A stretch of DNA of 64,000 bases from JADFNB01 sp036397455 (lineage in GTDB: Bacteria > Gemmatimonadota > Gemmatimonadetes > Gemmatimonadales > GWC2-71-9): the NCBI GenBank assembly GCA_036397455.1, contig DASWIX010000080.1, positions 62,001 through 126,000 of the forward strand, given 5' to 3'. The translations under genes were made by a program, and so were the position numbers. Shown one piece after another: positions 16,385 through 23,873 of the stretch. The notes under the pieces were generated by a model. The model did no database searches and was not told the DNA's origin. It saw only the letters and a program-made list of their open reading frames with translations. How positions within the stretch are numbered: position 1 is the stretch's first letter; each line of letters starts with the position of its first letter.

Positions 16385-17587
16385 ATGGCTGGTGCACCGG
16401 GTCAGTTCGACCGCTCGTTCGTGATCCGGATGATCCGGGACTTCCTCATCGCGCTCAGCGCCATCGTCGTGCTGGAGATCGGCGGGCGCGGGGTCCTCGC
16501 CTGGCGCGCCTTCCAGACGCAGGAACGCGAGGCCACGAACATGGTCGCGGCGCAACTGGCCTCGGACGTACGGGACATCATGCTCAACGAGGGCGGCCCC
16601 GTGGCGGCGCGGACCGTCTATCCGATTCTGAGGCGCAACCACGAGGACCTTGGGTATGAGGTCGCCATCGAGCCCTCGCAGATTACGATCGAATCAATCC
16701 GGCGCGTATTCGACTTGGAGGCACGGGGAATCCCGGCGGCGTGGTCGGATGGCGCGCATCATGAAGCAGCGGTCGACCTCACGGCGGAGCAGTTCTGCCG
16801 CACCTGTCACCTCACGGCCAAGATCGGAGACGTGCTGGGGCGGGTCACCGTGCGGCGATATCGATCGCACAAGTTCGCCGAGTTCCTCCGGGAGGCCCGC
16901 CTCGTCTCACTGGTGGCGATGGCGAACGTCATCCTTCACACGATCGTCCTGTTCCTCCTGTTGCGGATCCGCATGGCGCCGCTGCTGCGTCTCCGTTCCA
17001 CCATGGCGCGGCTCGCCAAGGGCCACGTGGATCTTTCGCAGCGCGTCGACGCCAAGTCGGATGACGAGTTCGGCGAACTGGCGATGGACCTCAATCACTT
17101 TCTCGAGCGCGTCAACGATCTGGTCGGAGATTTGGACGTCGTGCTCGGCAAGGTGCTCGCTGTGAACGACCGGCTTGCGCAGGTGAGCCGGCGGATGGGT
17201 GGGCAACTCGTGGCGCTCCAGGCCGAGTGCGCGAAGGCGATGGAACAGACCATGGCCCTCCATCCGCTGGTACGTGGACCGTCGACAGAGGCGTTGGAAG
17301 CCATCGAGCTGGTGCTTGCGGCCTTGGAAGACCGGTCCGATGAACGCACGAGTGCCGTGGCGCCGCGCCTTCGTCAGGTGCTGGCACGGTTCCGTTCGCT
17401 CGCCGGGCGTGGCGAAGAGGCTGTCGGCCATGCCGATGCGTTGCTGGGAACGTTGCGCGATCTCTCCCACCATCTCCGGGATGACACCCATTATCAGGGA
17501 GAAATCATGGTGCTGGAAGAACGCATGCGTGTGGTCTCGGAATCGGGAACGACGTTATTGCGGCGGCTGAAACGGAGTGGTGATTGA
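16385..17587 (+). CDS. Membrane c-heme sensor with HAMP domain and no output domain
   Basis: A 400-residue protein with a transmembrane helix near residues 15-40, an extracytoplasmic domain of about 130 residues, a second helix near 172-198 and a HAMP-type domain after it (about 198-250), then helices to the end. The extracytoplasmic domain carries one c-type heme site, Cys138-Arg-Thr-Cys141-His142, placed as in Tll0287/DUF3365-type sensor domains. There is no kinase, cyclase or methyl-accepting signature, so its output must be a partner protein. The last two codons and the stop lie inside the repeat element that follows. Redox, gas or heme sensing is inference from the heme motif. Confidence 0.8.
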   Translation: MAGAPGQFDRSFVIRMIRDFLIALSAIVVLEIGGRGVLAWRAFQTQEREATNMVAAQLASDVRDIMLNEGGPVAARTVYPILRRNHEDLGYEVAIEPSQITIESIRRVFDLEARGIPAAWSDGAHHEAAVDLTAEQFCRTCHLTAKIGDVLGRVTVRRYRSHKFAEFLREARLVSLVAMANVILHTIVLFLLLRIRMAPLLRLRSTMARLAKGHVDLSQRVDAKSDDEFGELAMDLNHFLERVNDLVGDLDVVLGKVLAVNDRLAQVSRRMGGQLVALQAECAKAMEQTMALHPLVRGPSTEALEAIELVLAALEDRSDERTSAVAPRLRQVLARFRSLAGRGEEAVGHADALLGTLRDLSHHLRDDTHYQGEIMVLEERMRVVSESGTTLLRRLKRSGD

Positions 17588-17728
17588 TGATTGCAGATTG
17601 CAGATTACAGGATTGCAGATTGCAGATTGCAGATTGGAGATTGTGGATTAATCTCTGCTCGCCGTTCGCGCGCTCTCGACGACGATTGCGGTGAGCAATC
17701 TGCAATCTGCAATCAACAATCATCAATC
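17582..17728. repeat. Inverted heptamer-repeat element (GATTGCA units), 147 bp
   Basis: The left arm consists of GATTGCA-type heptamers (17582-17650) and the right arm of the complementary units (17694-17728). The outermost 12 bases are a perfect inverted repeat: GATTGATGATTG at 17582-17593 and CAATCATCAATC at 17717-17728. The middle is ordinary GC-rich sequence. The element supplies the stop codon of the heme-sensor gene and lies upstream of the four-helix-bundle gene. Its 12-mer recurs at 22328-22339 in the second array, so the two share an origin. Confidence 0.85.
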
Positions 17729-17802
17729 TGACCGGCGTAACCAGGCTTTCCGTGGCGTCAGAGTGATGCCTCACCACGAATGGAAACCAACGGGATTGTG
17801 GA

Positions 17803-18264
17803 GTGATGCCGCGTTCGAATCCGCTCACTCCCGTCCTGCTCGAACAGAGACTGGTGGAGTTCGCTATCTCCGTCTGCCGGATAACCAGGGAGATGCCCAG
17901 GGATGTCGTCGGCATCGAAGTCAGCCGTCAACCGGTCCGCTCCGCTACGTCACCAGCCGCGAACTATGGCGAGGCCCGCAGCGCCGAATCACGCCGCGAT
18001 TTCGTTCACAAGATGCAGATAGCGCTGAAGGAGCTTCGGGAAACGGCCGTGTGGCTACGAATCGGCAGCGGGGTCTACGGTCGGGCGTGGCCAAGCGAAT
18101 CGCTGATCCGGGAGTGTGACGAACTCACCGCAATCTTCGTCAAAAGCCTGCGAACGGCGAGAACAATCACACCATCCCCATCTCCCACATCACCCACACC
18201 GCGGCAAACGCCGCCGCCCCGCCCACGAACGTCACGCCGCCGTATCCCCACAGCGCGTCCTTGA
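17803..18264 (+). CDS. Four-helix-bundle protein (23S rRNA intervening-sequence-protein type)
   Basis: Residues about 10-115 match the small four-helix-bundle family found in rRNA intervening sequences and free in many genomes: LVEFAISVCRITREMP, then RDFVHKMQIALKELRETAVWL and LIRECDELTAIFVKSL. The function of the family is unknown. Members usually end soon after that last helix. Here the frame runs on through a Pro/Ser/Arg-rich tail (TPSPSPTSPTPRQTPPPRP) that is just antisense sequence of the convergent permease gene, so the original stop appears lost. The start is GTG at 17803 or ATG at 17806. The decamer GAGTGATGCC occurs just upstream (17761) and again over the start (17801). Confidence 0.72.
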   Translation: MMPRSNPLTPVLLEQRLVEFAISVCRITREMPRDVVGIEVSRQPVRSATSPAANYGEARSAESRRDFVHKMQIALKELRETAVWLRIGSGVYGRAWPSESLIRECDELTAIFVKSLRTARTITPSPSPTSPTPRQTPPPRPRTSRRRIPTARP

Positions 18265-19534
18265 CCTCGAGCTTGCTCAGCGAGGTGCAGACCCAGAAGT
18301 AACTCGAGTTCACGTACTTGATCATGACCGATCCGGAGGCGCCGGAGAGCATGGCCGCCTCGGGCGACAGCTCGAGGGCGCCGAGCATCGGGGCGACGAG
18401 CGAACCCGCGGTAATCACCCCGACCGTCGTCGATCCGGTCAGCATGTTGCCGATGATCCCGATGGCGAATGGCAGGAGGATGGAGGGCAGGCCGTAGGTG
18501 GCGAACAGGTCGGCCACGAAGCTGACGGCCGGGGTGCCCTTGAGTATCGCGCTGAGTGAACCGCCCAGGCCGGTCACCACGAGGATCATCGCCGAGGTCT
18601 TGAGGCCTTCCGTCACCCAGCCGTTCAGCTGCGTGGTCCTGTCGGCCGCCGGGCCCAGGTTTGTGAAGGCCAGCCAGAGCCCGGCGGCCAGGGCAACTAC
18701 CGGCCAGCCGACGTACGTCAGGACGTCGCGGATCAGGTGGCCCTCCACGAGGACGAGGCGAGCCACGCTTTGCGCGCTGATCAGCAGGACCGGAACGGCG
18801 ATGGGCGCGTAGGCGCGCAGGGTGGACGGCTGGTGCACGCCGCCCGCTTGGTCCAGAAATCCGGCGTCCCGGAATTCCTCCGACGGCGGGGTCGGCAGGC
18901 GAGGGCCGACAATGAACTCGCCCCACACCCAGCCCGCCAACGAGCCGACCAGACACGCGATACCGCCGAAGATGATGATCGTCCCGATGTCGGCGCCCAC
19001 CAGGGCCGCGGCGGCCAGCGGTCCTGGCGTTGGCGGCACGATCGCATGGGTAAGCTGCAGCGCCCCGACGAGTCCGATCGACATCGTGCCGATACCGACG
19101 CCCATCGCGTGTGCGGCGGAGTGGACCAACGGGTTGAGGATGACGTAGGCGACGTCGGAGAAGATCGCGATGCCGAGGACGAATCCGGTGAGGGTCAGCG
19201 CGAACGGCATGCGTTGCACGCCGACAAGGCGCACCATCGACCGGGTGATGACCTGAATTGCCCCCGTCTGGCGCAGCGCCTCCGCGATCACCGACCCGAG
19301 CACGATCACGATGCCGATCTGGCCCAGCGTGCCGCCGAAGCCCTGCTCGAACGCCTCGATGAAGTTGTTGATCTGAATCCCGGGGAGGACGCCGAACAAC
19401 ATAATGGGAATCAGGAGCGCGAGGAACACGTGCCACTTCCACCTGGCGATCAGCAACATCAGCAACACGACCACGCCGGCGAAGCCGGCGAGCGCGAGCG
19501 CAACGTTGGTCGTGACGGCGGTGGTGGTGTCCAT
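18167..19534 (-). CDS. GntP-family permease (gluconate/organic acid:H+ symporter type)
   Basis: A 455-residue protein with about 12 hydrophobic segments and GntP-like motifs: FGVLPGIQINNFIEAFEQG near the N-terminus, THAIVPPTPGPLAAA mid-protein, and TVGVITAGSLVAPML and SYFWVCTSLSKL near the end. The family imports gluconate and related hydroxy acids across the inner membrane. The start MDTTTAV at 19534 is taken as the first Met fitting the membrane topology; an earlier in-frame Met would only add an Arg-rich non-membrane tail. It begins 23 bp after the aminotransferase, so the two are probably co-transcribed, which suggests a glyoxylate- or hydroxy-acid-related substrate. Its 3' end overlaps the convergent four-helix-bundle gene. 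Confidence 0.87.
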   Translation of the reverse strand: MDTTTAVTTNVALALAGFAGVVVLLMLLIARWKWHVFLALLIPIMLFGVLPGIQINNFIEAFEQGFGGTLGQIGIVIVLGSVIAEALRQTGAIQVITRSMVRLVGVQRMPFALTLTGFVLGIAIFSDVAYVILNPLVHSAAHAMGVGIGTMSIGLVGALQLTHAIVPPTPGPLAAAALVGADIGTIIIFGGIACLVGSLAGWVWGEFIVGPRLPTPPSEEFRDAGFLDQAGGVHQPSTLRAYAPIAVPVLLISAQSVARLVLVEGHLIRDVLTYVGWPVVALAAGLWLAFTNLGPAADRTTQLNGWVTEGLKTSAMILVVTGLGGSLSAILKGTPAVSFVADLFATYGLPSILLPFAIGIIGNMLTGSTTVGVITAGSLVAPMLGALELSPEAAMLSGASGSVMIKYVNSSYFWVCTSLSKLEVKDALWGYGGVTFVGGAAAFAAVWVMWEMGMV

Positions 19535-19557
19535 GGCGACTGACAGACGCGCCGGCG

Positions 19558-20742
19558 TCAGTCGGCCCGCGTGCGGAGGTAGTCCATGGCCGCGCGCACG
19601 CCGCCGCCCGCGTGCGGGACGCCGGCGAGCGCGAGTCCCATCTCGACCCCGCACAGCGTGCCCGCCAGGGTCAGGTCGTTCAGGTCGCCCAGGTGCCCGA
19701 TGCGGAACACGCGGCCCTGGACCTTGCCCAGCCCGGCGCCGAGCGACATGTCGAACGCGTCCAGGATGGTCTGCCGGAGATGATCCGCGTCATGCCCGTC
19801 GGGCAGCCATACCGCCGTCAGCGTGTCCGAGTGTTCGCGGGCGTCGACGCACGCCGTCTCGAGTTGCCAGCCTCCAACCGCACGCCGGGTCGCCTCCGCG
19901 AGCCGGTGATGGCGGGCGAACACGTTTGGCAGTCCCTCCTCGAGCAATCGGTCCAGCGCGACGTCCATGCCGTAGAGCAGGTTGGTCGGCGGGGTATACG
20001 GGAAGTACCCGTGCGCGTTGGCTTCGACGATGGGCTTCCAATCCCAGTAGGAGGTCGGGAACCGCGCCGTTTCCGAGGCCGCCATCGCCTTGGCGCTGAC
20101 GGCATTGATCCCGATTCCCGGCGGCAGCATGAGTCCTTTTTGCGATCCGCAGATCGTCACGTCTACGCCCCATTCGTCGTGGCGATAGTTGATCGATGCC
20201 AGCGACGACACCGTATCCACCATGAACAGGGCAGGGTGGCCGGCGCCGTCGATCGCGCGGCGTACGTCGGCCACCCGACTGGTGACCCCGGTGGAGGTCT
20301 CGTTGTGTACGACCGTCACGGCCTTGATGGTCCTGCCGGTGTCCTCGGCGAGGATCGACTCCACGGCCGCCGGATCGACCCCGTGACGCCAGTCGCCGTC
20401 GATCCACTCGACTGTGAAGCCGAGCCGGGTGGCCACCTCGCGCCACAGAACGGCAAACTGCCCGGTCTCGAACCCGAGGATACGATCACCGGGCGACAGC
20501 GTGTTCACGAGGGCCGCCTCCCACGCACCGGTCCCCGACGCGGGGAACAGGATGACGGGCTGAGTGGTCTGGAACACGTCTTGGAGCCGATCGAGGATGC
20601 GCAGGGTCATCCGGCTGAATTCAGGACCCCGGTGGTCGATCGTCGGCTTGGCCATGGCCCGCAATACGTCGTCGGGCACGTTGGTCGGACCGGGGATCTG
20701 GAGGAAGTGTCGACCCGGTCGCCCGGCGTGGGTTCCGCTCAC
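19558..20742 (-). CDS. Class V aminotransferase (serine/alanine-glyoxylate aminotransferase-like)
   Basis: A 394-residue PLP enzyme of fold type I. Visible are the N-terminal IPGPTNVPDDVLRAM, a glycine-rich cofactor region PASGTGAWEAAL, the cofactor-binding Asp in MVDTVSSLAS and the Schiff-base Lys in CGSQKGLMLPPG, followed by the substrate-side FPYTPPTNLLYGM. The match is best to serine-glyoxylate or alanine-glyoxylate aminotransferases; aspartate-glyoxylate activity (BhcA-type) is also in this family. The GTG start at 20742 overlaps the upstream stop (GTGA). It is the third of four tightly packed minus-strand genes: ferredoxin-like, Cys-rich unknown, this enzyme, GntP-like permease. Confidence 0.9.
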   Translation of the reverse strand: MSGTHAGRPGRHFLQIPGPTNVPDDVLRAMAKPTIDHRGPEFSRMTLRILDRLQDVFQTTQPVILFPASGTGAWEAALVNTLSPGDRILGFETGQFAVLWREVATRLGFTVEWIDGDWRHGVDPAAVESILAEDTGRTIKAVTVVHNETSTGVTSRVADVRRAIDGAGHPALFMVDTVSSLASINYRHDEWGVDVTICGSQKGLMLPPGIGINAVSAKAMAASETARFPTSYWDWKPIVEANAHGYFPYTPPTNLLYGMDVALDRLLEEGLPNVFARHHRLAEATRRAVGGWQLETACVDAREHSDTLTAVWLPDGHDADHLRQTILDAFDMSLGAGLGKVQGRVFRIGHLGDLNDLTLAGTLCGVEMGLALAGVPHAGGGVRAAMDYLRTRAD

Positions 20743-21428
20743 GCGGACAACGTCGTGGTGCCTGCGGGGAGCTGTGCTTCCAGCAATCGCTGCGCGCGTG
20801 CCGGATTGAAGGCCCCGCACGGGCAGAATCGGGCCAGCGTCACCGCTGCCTGGCGCGGCGTTCGCCGCCCCTCCCGGACCATGTCCAGCATCTTCTTCGC
20901 GAGGTTTGCCGCGACCATCCCGTGACCGCACATCGTCGAGAGGGAGAGCACCTGCGCGTCGGGCAGGTGATCGTGCGGATCGGCGAGGCTCAAGGCGTAC
21001 TCGACGCTGTGTCGCGGGATGTCGCACGCCCTGCCAACGTCCCTGGCCCCGTCCACCGAGGTGGCGATGTTGATCGATATGCCCAAATCGGCGTCGATGA
21101 CCTCACGCAAACAGGATTCCGCCTTTTCTCGAGTGTCGAAAACGGCCGCGACCGTGCGTAGCCGTTGCACGGCGTCGATGACGGCCTGATGATTGGGCTC
21201 GGTGTTTCTTCCCCAGTGCGCCGTCGGCGTGAGGTCACGCGTCGGGCGATAGCTACCCGATTCGGAATTGCCAATGCTCACCGGTTGGTGTTTCGCACAA
21301 ATCGTCAGGAAGGCACGCAACTGCTCGACGGCACCCTCGTCGTTCTTCCCCTTGCACGCAATGGCGAAGATGATGATGTCGTCGTCAAAGCTCTGTGCAT
21401 TACCGTATCGGTGTAGCGTGTTCGTCAC
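20739..21428 (-). CDS. Unknown protein with CGHG and CPCG motifs
   Basis: A 229-residue soluble protein that I do not recognise. Conserved-looking features are an IIIFAIACKGKNDEGAV start, an NIATSVDG segment, and a Cys-rich C-terminus: LSTMCGHGMVAANLAKKML and FCPCGAFNPARAQRLL. The three Cys with the His of CGHG could bind a metal or Fe-S cluster. The gene overlaps the ferredoxin-like gene upstream and the aminotransferase downstream by 4 bp each, so the three are almost certainly co-translated and work together. No signal peptide or membrane segment is visible. Confidence 0.75.
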   Translation of the reverse strand: MTNTLHRYGNAQSFDDDIIIFAIACKGKNDEGAVEQLRAFLTICAKHQPVSIGNSESGSYRPTRDLTPTAHWGRNTEPNHQAVIDAVQRLRTVAAVFDTREKAESCLREVIDADLGISINIATSVDGARDVGRACDIPRHSVEYALSLADPHDHLPDAQVLSLSTMCGHGMVAANLAKKMLDMVREGRRTPRQAAVTLARFCPCGAFNPARAQRLLEAQLPAGTTTLSA

Positions 21429-22249
21429 GGCGCTCCCTTGTGCTGGATATTGGTGATTCGCCCCAGTCCCATATTGGTCTTGGCCCGCTCGAAACGGTAG
21501 CCGAGATTGGTCAACAGCGGGGCAAGCAACTCGTCTTCACCGCGGTTGTCGCAGCGGGTCGACACGCCCACGGCCAGGACGGTATCGATACGGTTCGCGA
21601 CCGCGAAAACGGTGTCGAGTACGCCCGCCACCTCATCGAGGGTGGTTTTGATCTCGACGATGGCCGAGAGGATTTTTTCCTGGAGGAGGTCCGGCTTGAG
21701 GGTCCCCGTCCCCGTGTCCGTCATGAGGTGGGTGATCGGGTTCTTCGGCTCGAACACGATGCCCCGCGCGGCCAACGCCATCGTCATCGTCTGGATGTGG
21801 TGAAATCGGACCCCGACGCCGGGCCGTCCGAACTCGATGACATGGCCGACCTCGCCAACCGTCACACGATTCGAGACGTCGTTGGTCTTGACCTCTTCGG
21901 TCCCGCGTCCGTGGATGCCGGTCGACGCGTGCTCGACCAGCGGGTCGCTGAACACGCGGCGCACGATGCGCGGCCACTCGAGTTCTTCCATGACAAAGGC
22001 CGCGGTGGGACAGACGTCGGGTTCCGGTTCGAACCGGAAGCGAAACAGTTTCGCCAGCGCGCGGACGGCGCGCACGACGCCGGGGTTCAGGTGTTCCTGG
22101 CTCATGCCGCGGTAGCACGTGCCGCACTCGACGCATGCGTCGTAGTCGATCACCGCGCGGTTGATTGCCGGATCGATGGCGATCGCCCCCATCGGACACA
22201 CGGGAACGCAGTTGGCGCAGGCGACGCATTGTCTCGGGTCGATTTGCAC
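21425..22249 (-). CDS. Ferredoxin-like 4Fe-4S protein with large unknown C-terminal domain
   Basis: About 274 residues from a GTG at 22249 (VQIDPRQCVACANC). The frame is open further to an ATG at 22330, but that start lies in a heptamer-repeat array and adds repeat-derived sequence. Cluster 1 has the full pattern CVACANCVPVCP. Cluster 2 has CVECGTC, but its fourth Cys (in DVCP) comes after about 34 extra residues instead of the usual three. The remaining 190 residues (IHGRGTEEVKTNDVS, then IEFGRPGVGVRFHHIQ) form a domain I cannot name. It heads the operon with the Cys-rich protein and aminotransferase (ATGA overlap) and is probably an electron carrier or Fe-S regulator. Confidence 0.78.
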   Translation of the reverse strand: MQIDPRQCVACANCVPVCPMGAIAIDPAINRAVIDYDACVECGTCYRGMSQEHLNPGVVRAVRALAKLFRFRFEPEPDVCPTAAFVMEELEWPRIVRRVFSDPLVEHASTGIHGRGTEEVKTNDVSNRVTVGEVGHVIEFGRPGVGVRFHHIQTMTMALAARGIVFEPKNPITHLMTDTGTGTLKPDLLQEKILSAIVEIKTTLDEVAGVLDTVFAVANRIDTVLAVGVSTRCDNRGEDELLAPLLTNLGYRFERAKTNMGLGRITNIQHKGAP

Positions 22250-22293
22250 GGTGACCGTTCCAGTTGGGCAGTCGTGTGTCGTTGCGGCGTAAG

Positions 22294-22346
22294 ATTCTGC
22301 AATCTGCAATCCGCAATCTGCAATCTGCAATCATCAATCTGCAATT
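22294..22346. repeat. Heptamer-repeat array B (CAATCTG units)
   Basis: About seven imperfect tandem copies of a CAATCTG-type heptamer between the pyruvate kinase stop and the ferredoxin-like gene. It contains the same 12-mer (CAATCATCAATC, 22328-22339) that forms the end of the inverted element at 17717-17728. It lies in the presumed 5' region of the ferredoxin operon. Confidence 0.85.
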
Positions 22347-22353
22347 CACCCAA

Positions 22354-23805
22354 TCAAACCTGCAGGACCGTTACCGCCGGCGCGCTCGCCGCCGCGTCGG
22401 GTTGAAAGCCGCTGACCAGCAGCACGAAGTCTCCGTGTTCCGCCAGGCCGGCCTCGCGAGCAAGCCGGCGTGCCACGGCCGGGAACTCGGTGGCGGCGAC
22501 ATCGGAGCCGTGGACCGGGATGGTTCCCCAGGAGAGCATCAGGCGGCGGCAGGTGGATTCGTTGGCCGACGCCGCGATGATGGGCGCCTGCGGTCGCCAG
22601 GCGGAGGCGATCGACGCCGAGTGACCGGTGCGGGAAAACACGACGATCGCCCGGACCATCAAGTCGCGAGACAGCCCCGCGGTCGCCCGGGCCACCGCGT
22701 CCTCCACCGCCATCACGACGCCACCGGCCGTCGATCGCGCGTCGCCGAACGCGCCGCGTTGCCACTGGTATCCCTCCGCATCGCGCGCCACGCGATCCAT
22801 CATGCTGACCGCTGCCACGGGATGACGTCCCGAAGCGGTTTCCGCGGACAGCATGACCGCGTCCGCTCCGCCGAACACCGCGGTGGCGACATCAGACACC
22901 TCCGCGCGCGTGGGGCGCGGATGTTCGATCATCGATTCCAGCATTTGGGTGGCGACGATCACCGGTTTGCCGTGGGCGCGAGCGAGGTCGACCAGCTGCG
23001 ACTGTGCCACCGGCACGCGCTCGGGCGGCAGCTCCACGCCGAGGTCGCCGCGCGCCACCATGATGGCATCGCTGACCTCCAGAATGGACTCGATGGCGTC
23101 GAGCGCCTCGGGTTTCTCGATCTTCGAGACGATCGCCACACCGGCACCAGCCCGTTCCACGATTGCGCGGAGTTGCAGCACGTCTTCCCGCCGCCGCACG
23201 AACGATAGCGCCAGGAAGTCCACACCGAGGTCGAGTGCGAAGCGGGCGTCGTCGCGGTCCTTGCTGGTGAGAGACGGCGCAGACACGGCGACATCGGGCA
23301 GGTTCATGCCCTTGCGGTCGCGCAGCGTCCCACCCACGATCACGCGGCATGCGACCTCTGAGCCATCGACCTGGACGACCCGCAACTCGAGGTTGCCGTC
23401 ATCGAGCAGGATGCGGCTGCCGGGTTTCACGTCCGAGGCGAGGGCCTCGTATTGCGAGGGGATGAGATCGGCCGTACCGGTGACCGATCGAGTCGTCACC
23501 GTCACGGTCGCGCCCTCGGTCAACTCGACGGATCCGGTCGCGAACACGCCCGTGCGGATCTTGGGGCCGCAGAGATCGGCCAGGATTCCGACCGGCTTCC
23601 CCAGGCGCGCCGCGACCGCCCGCACCGTTGCATAGACCTCCGCGTGTCCCGCCTGCTCACCGTGCGACATGTTCAATCGGAAGACGTCGGTGCCGGCGTC
23701 GATGAGATGCTCGACCATCTCGGGACTCGCTGACGCCGGGCCGAGTGTCGCGACGATCTTGGTGCGGCGGCGCAGCAACGGGGAACGGGTAGTGGAGATC
23801 GGCAT
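22354..23805 (-). CDS. pyk: Pyruvate kinase
   Basis: A 483-residue enzyme that converts phosphoenolpyruvate and ADP to pyruvate and ATP, the last step of glycolysis, in the cytoplasm. Seen: RRTKIVATLGPAS and RLNMSHG at the N-terminus, IVSKIEKPEA with the catalytic Lys, MVARGDLGVELP, VIVATQMLESMIEHPRPTRA and VMLSAETASGRHP, and a C-terminal regulatory domain (VVFSRTGHSASI). The length is normal. The ATG at 23805 (MPISTTRS) is chosen because upstream in-frame starts add only an Arg-rich tail. It lies 68 bp downstream of the ABC-F gene on the same strand. Confidence 0.95.
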   Translation of the reverse strand: MPISTTRSPLLRRRTKIVATLGPASASPEMVEHLIDAGTDVFRLNMSHGEQAGHAEVYATVRAVAARLGKPVGILADLCGPKIRTGVFATGSVELTEGATVTVTTRSVTGTADLIPSQYEALASDVKPGSRILLDDGNLELRVVQVDGSEVACRVIVGGTLRDRKGMNLPDVAVSAPSLTSKDRDDARFALDLGVDFLALSFVRRREDVLQLRAIVERAGAGVAIVSKIEKPEALDAIESILEVSDAIMVARGDLGVELPPERVPVAQSQLVDLARAHGKPVIVATQMLESMIEHPRPTRAEVSDVATAVFGGADAVMLSAETASGRHPVAAVSMMDRVARDAEGYQWQRGAFGDARSTAGGVVMAVEDAVARATAGLSRDLMVRAIVVFSRTGHSASIASAWRPQAPIIAASANESTCRRLMLSWGTIPVHGSDVAATEFPAVARRLAREAGLAEHGDFVLLVSGFQPDAAASAPAVTVLQV

Positions 23806-23873
23806 GGCCTCAAGAGTGGAGCGCCGTCGAGGGGGACGCAATAGCGCGATCGCGACCCGACGCCCGCGCGCGT

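Noticed and set aside
12278..20742. Beta-hydroxyaspartate cycle genes
   Set aside because: A cyclodeaminase-family gene (BhcD family) and a class V aminotransferase (BhcA family) are present, but they are separated by several kilobases on opposite strands and the aldolase and dehydratase are not seen.
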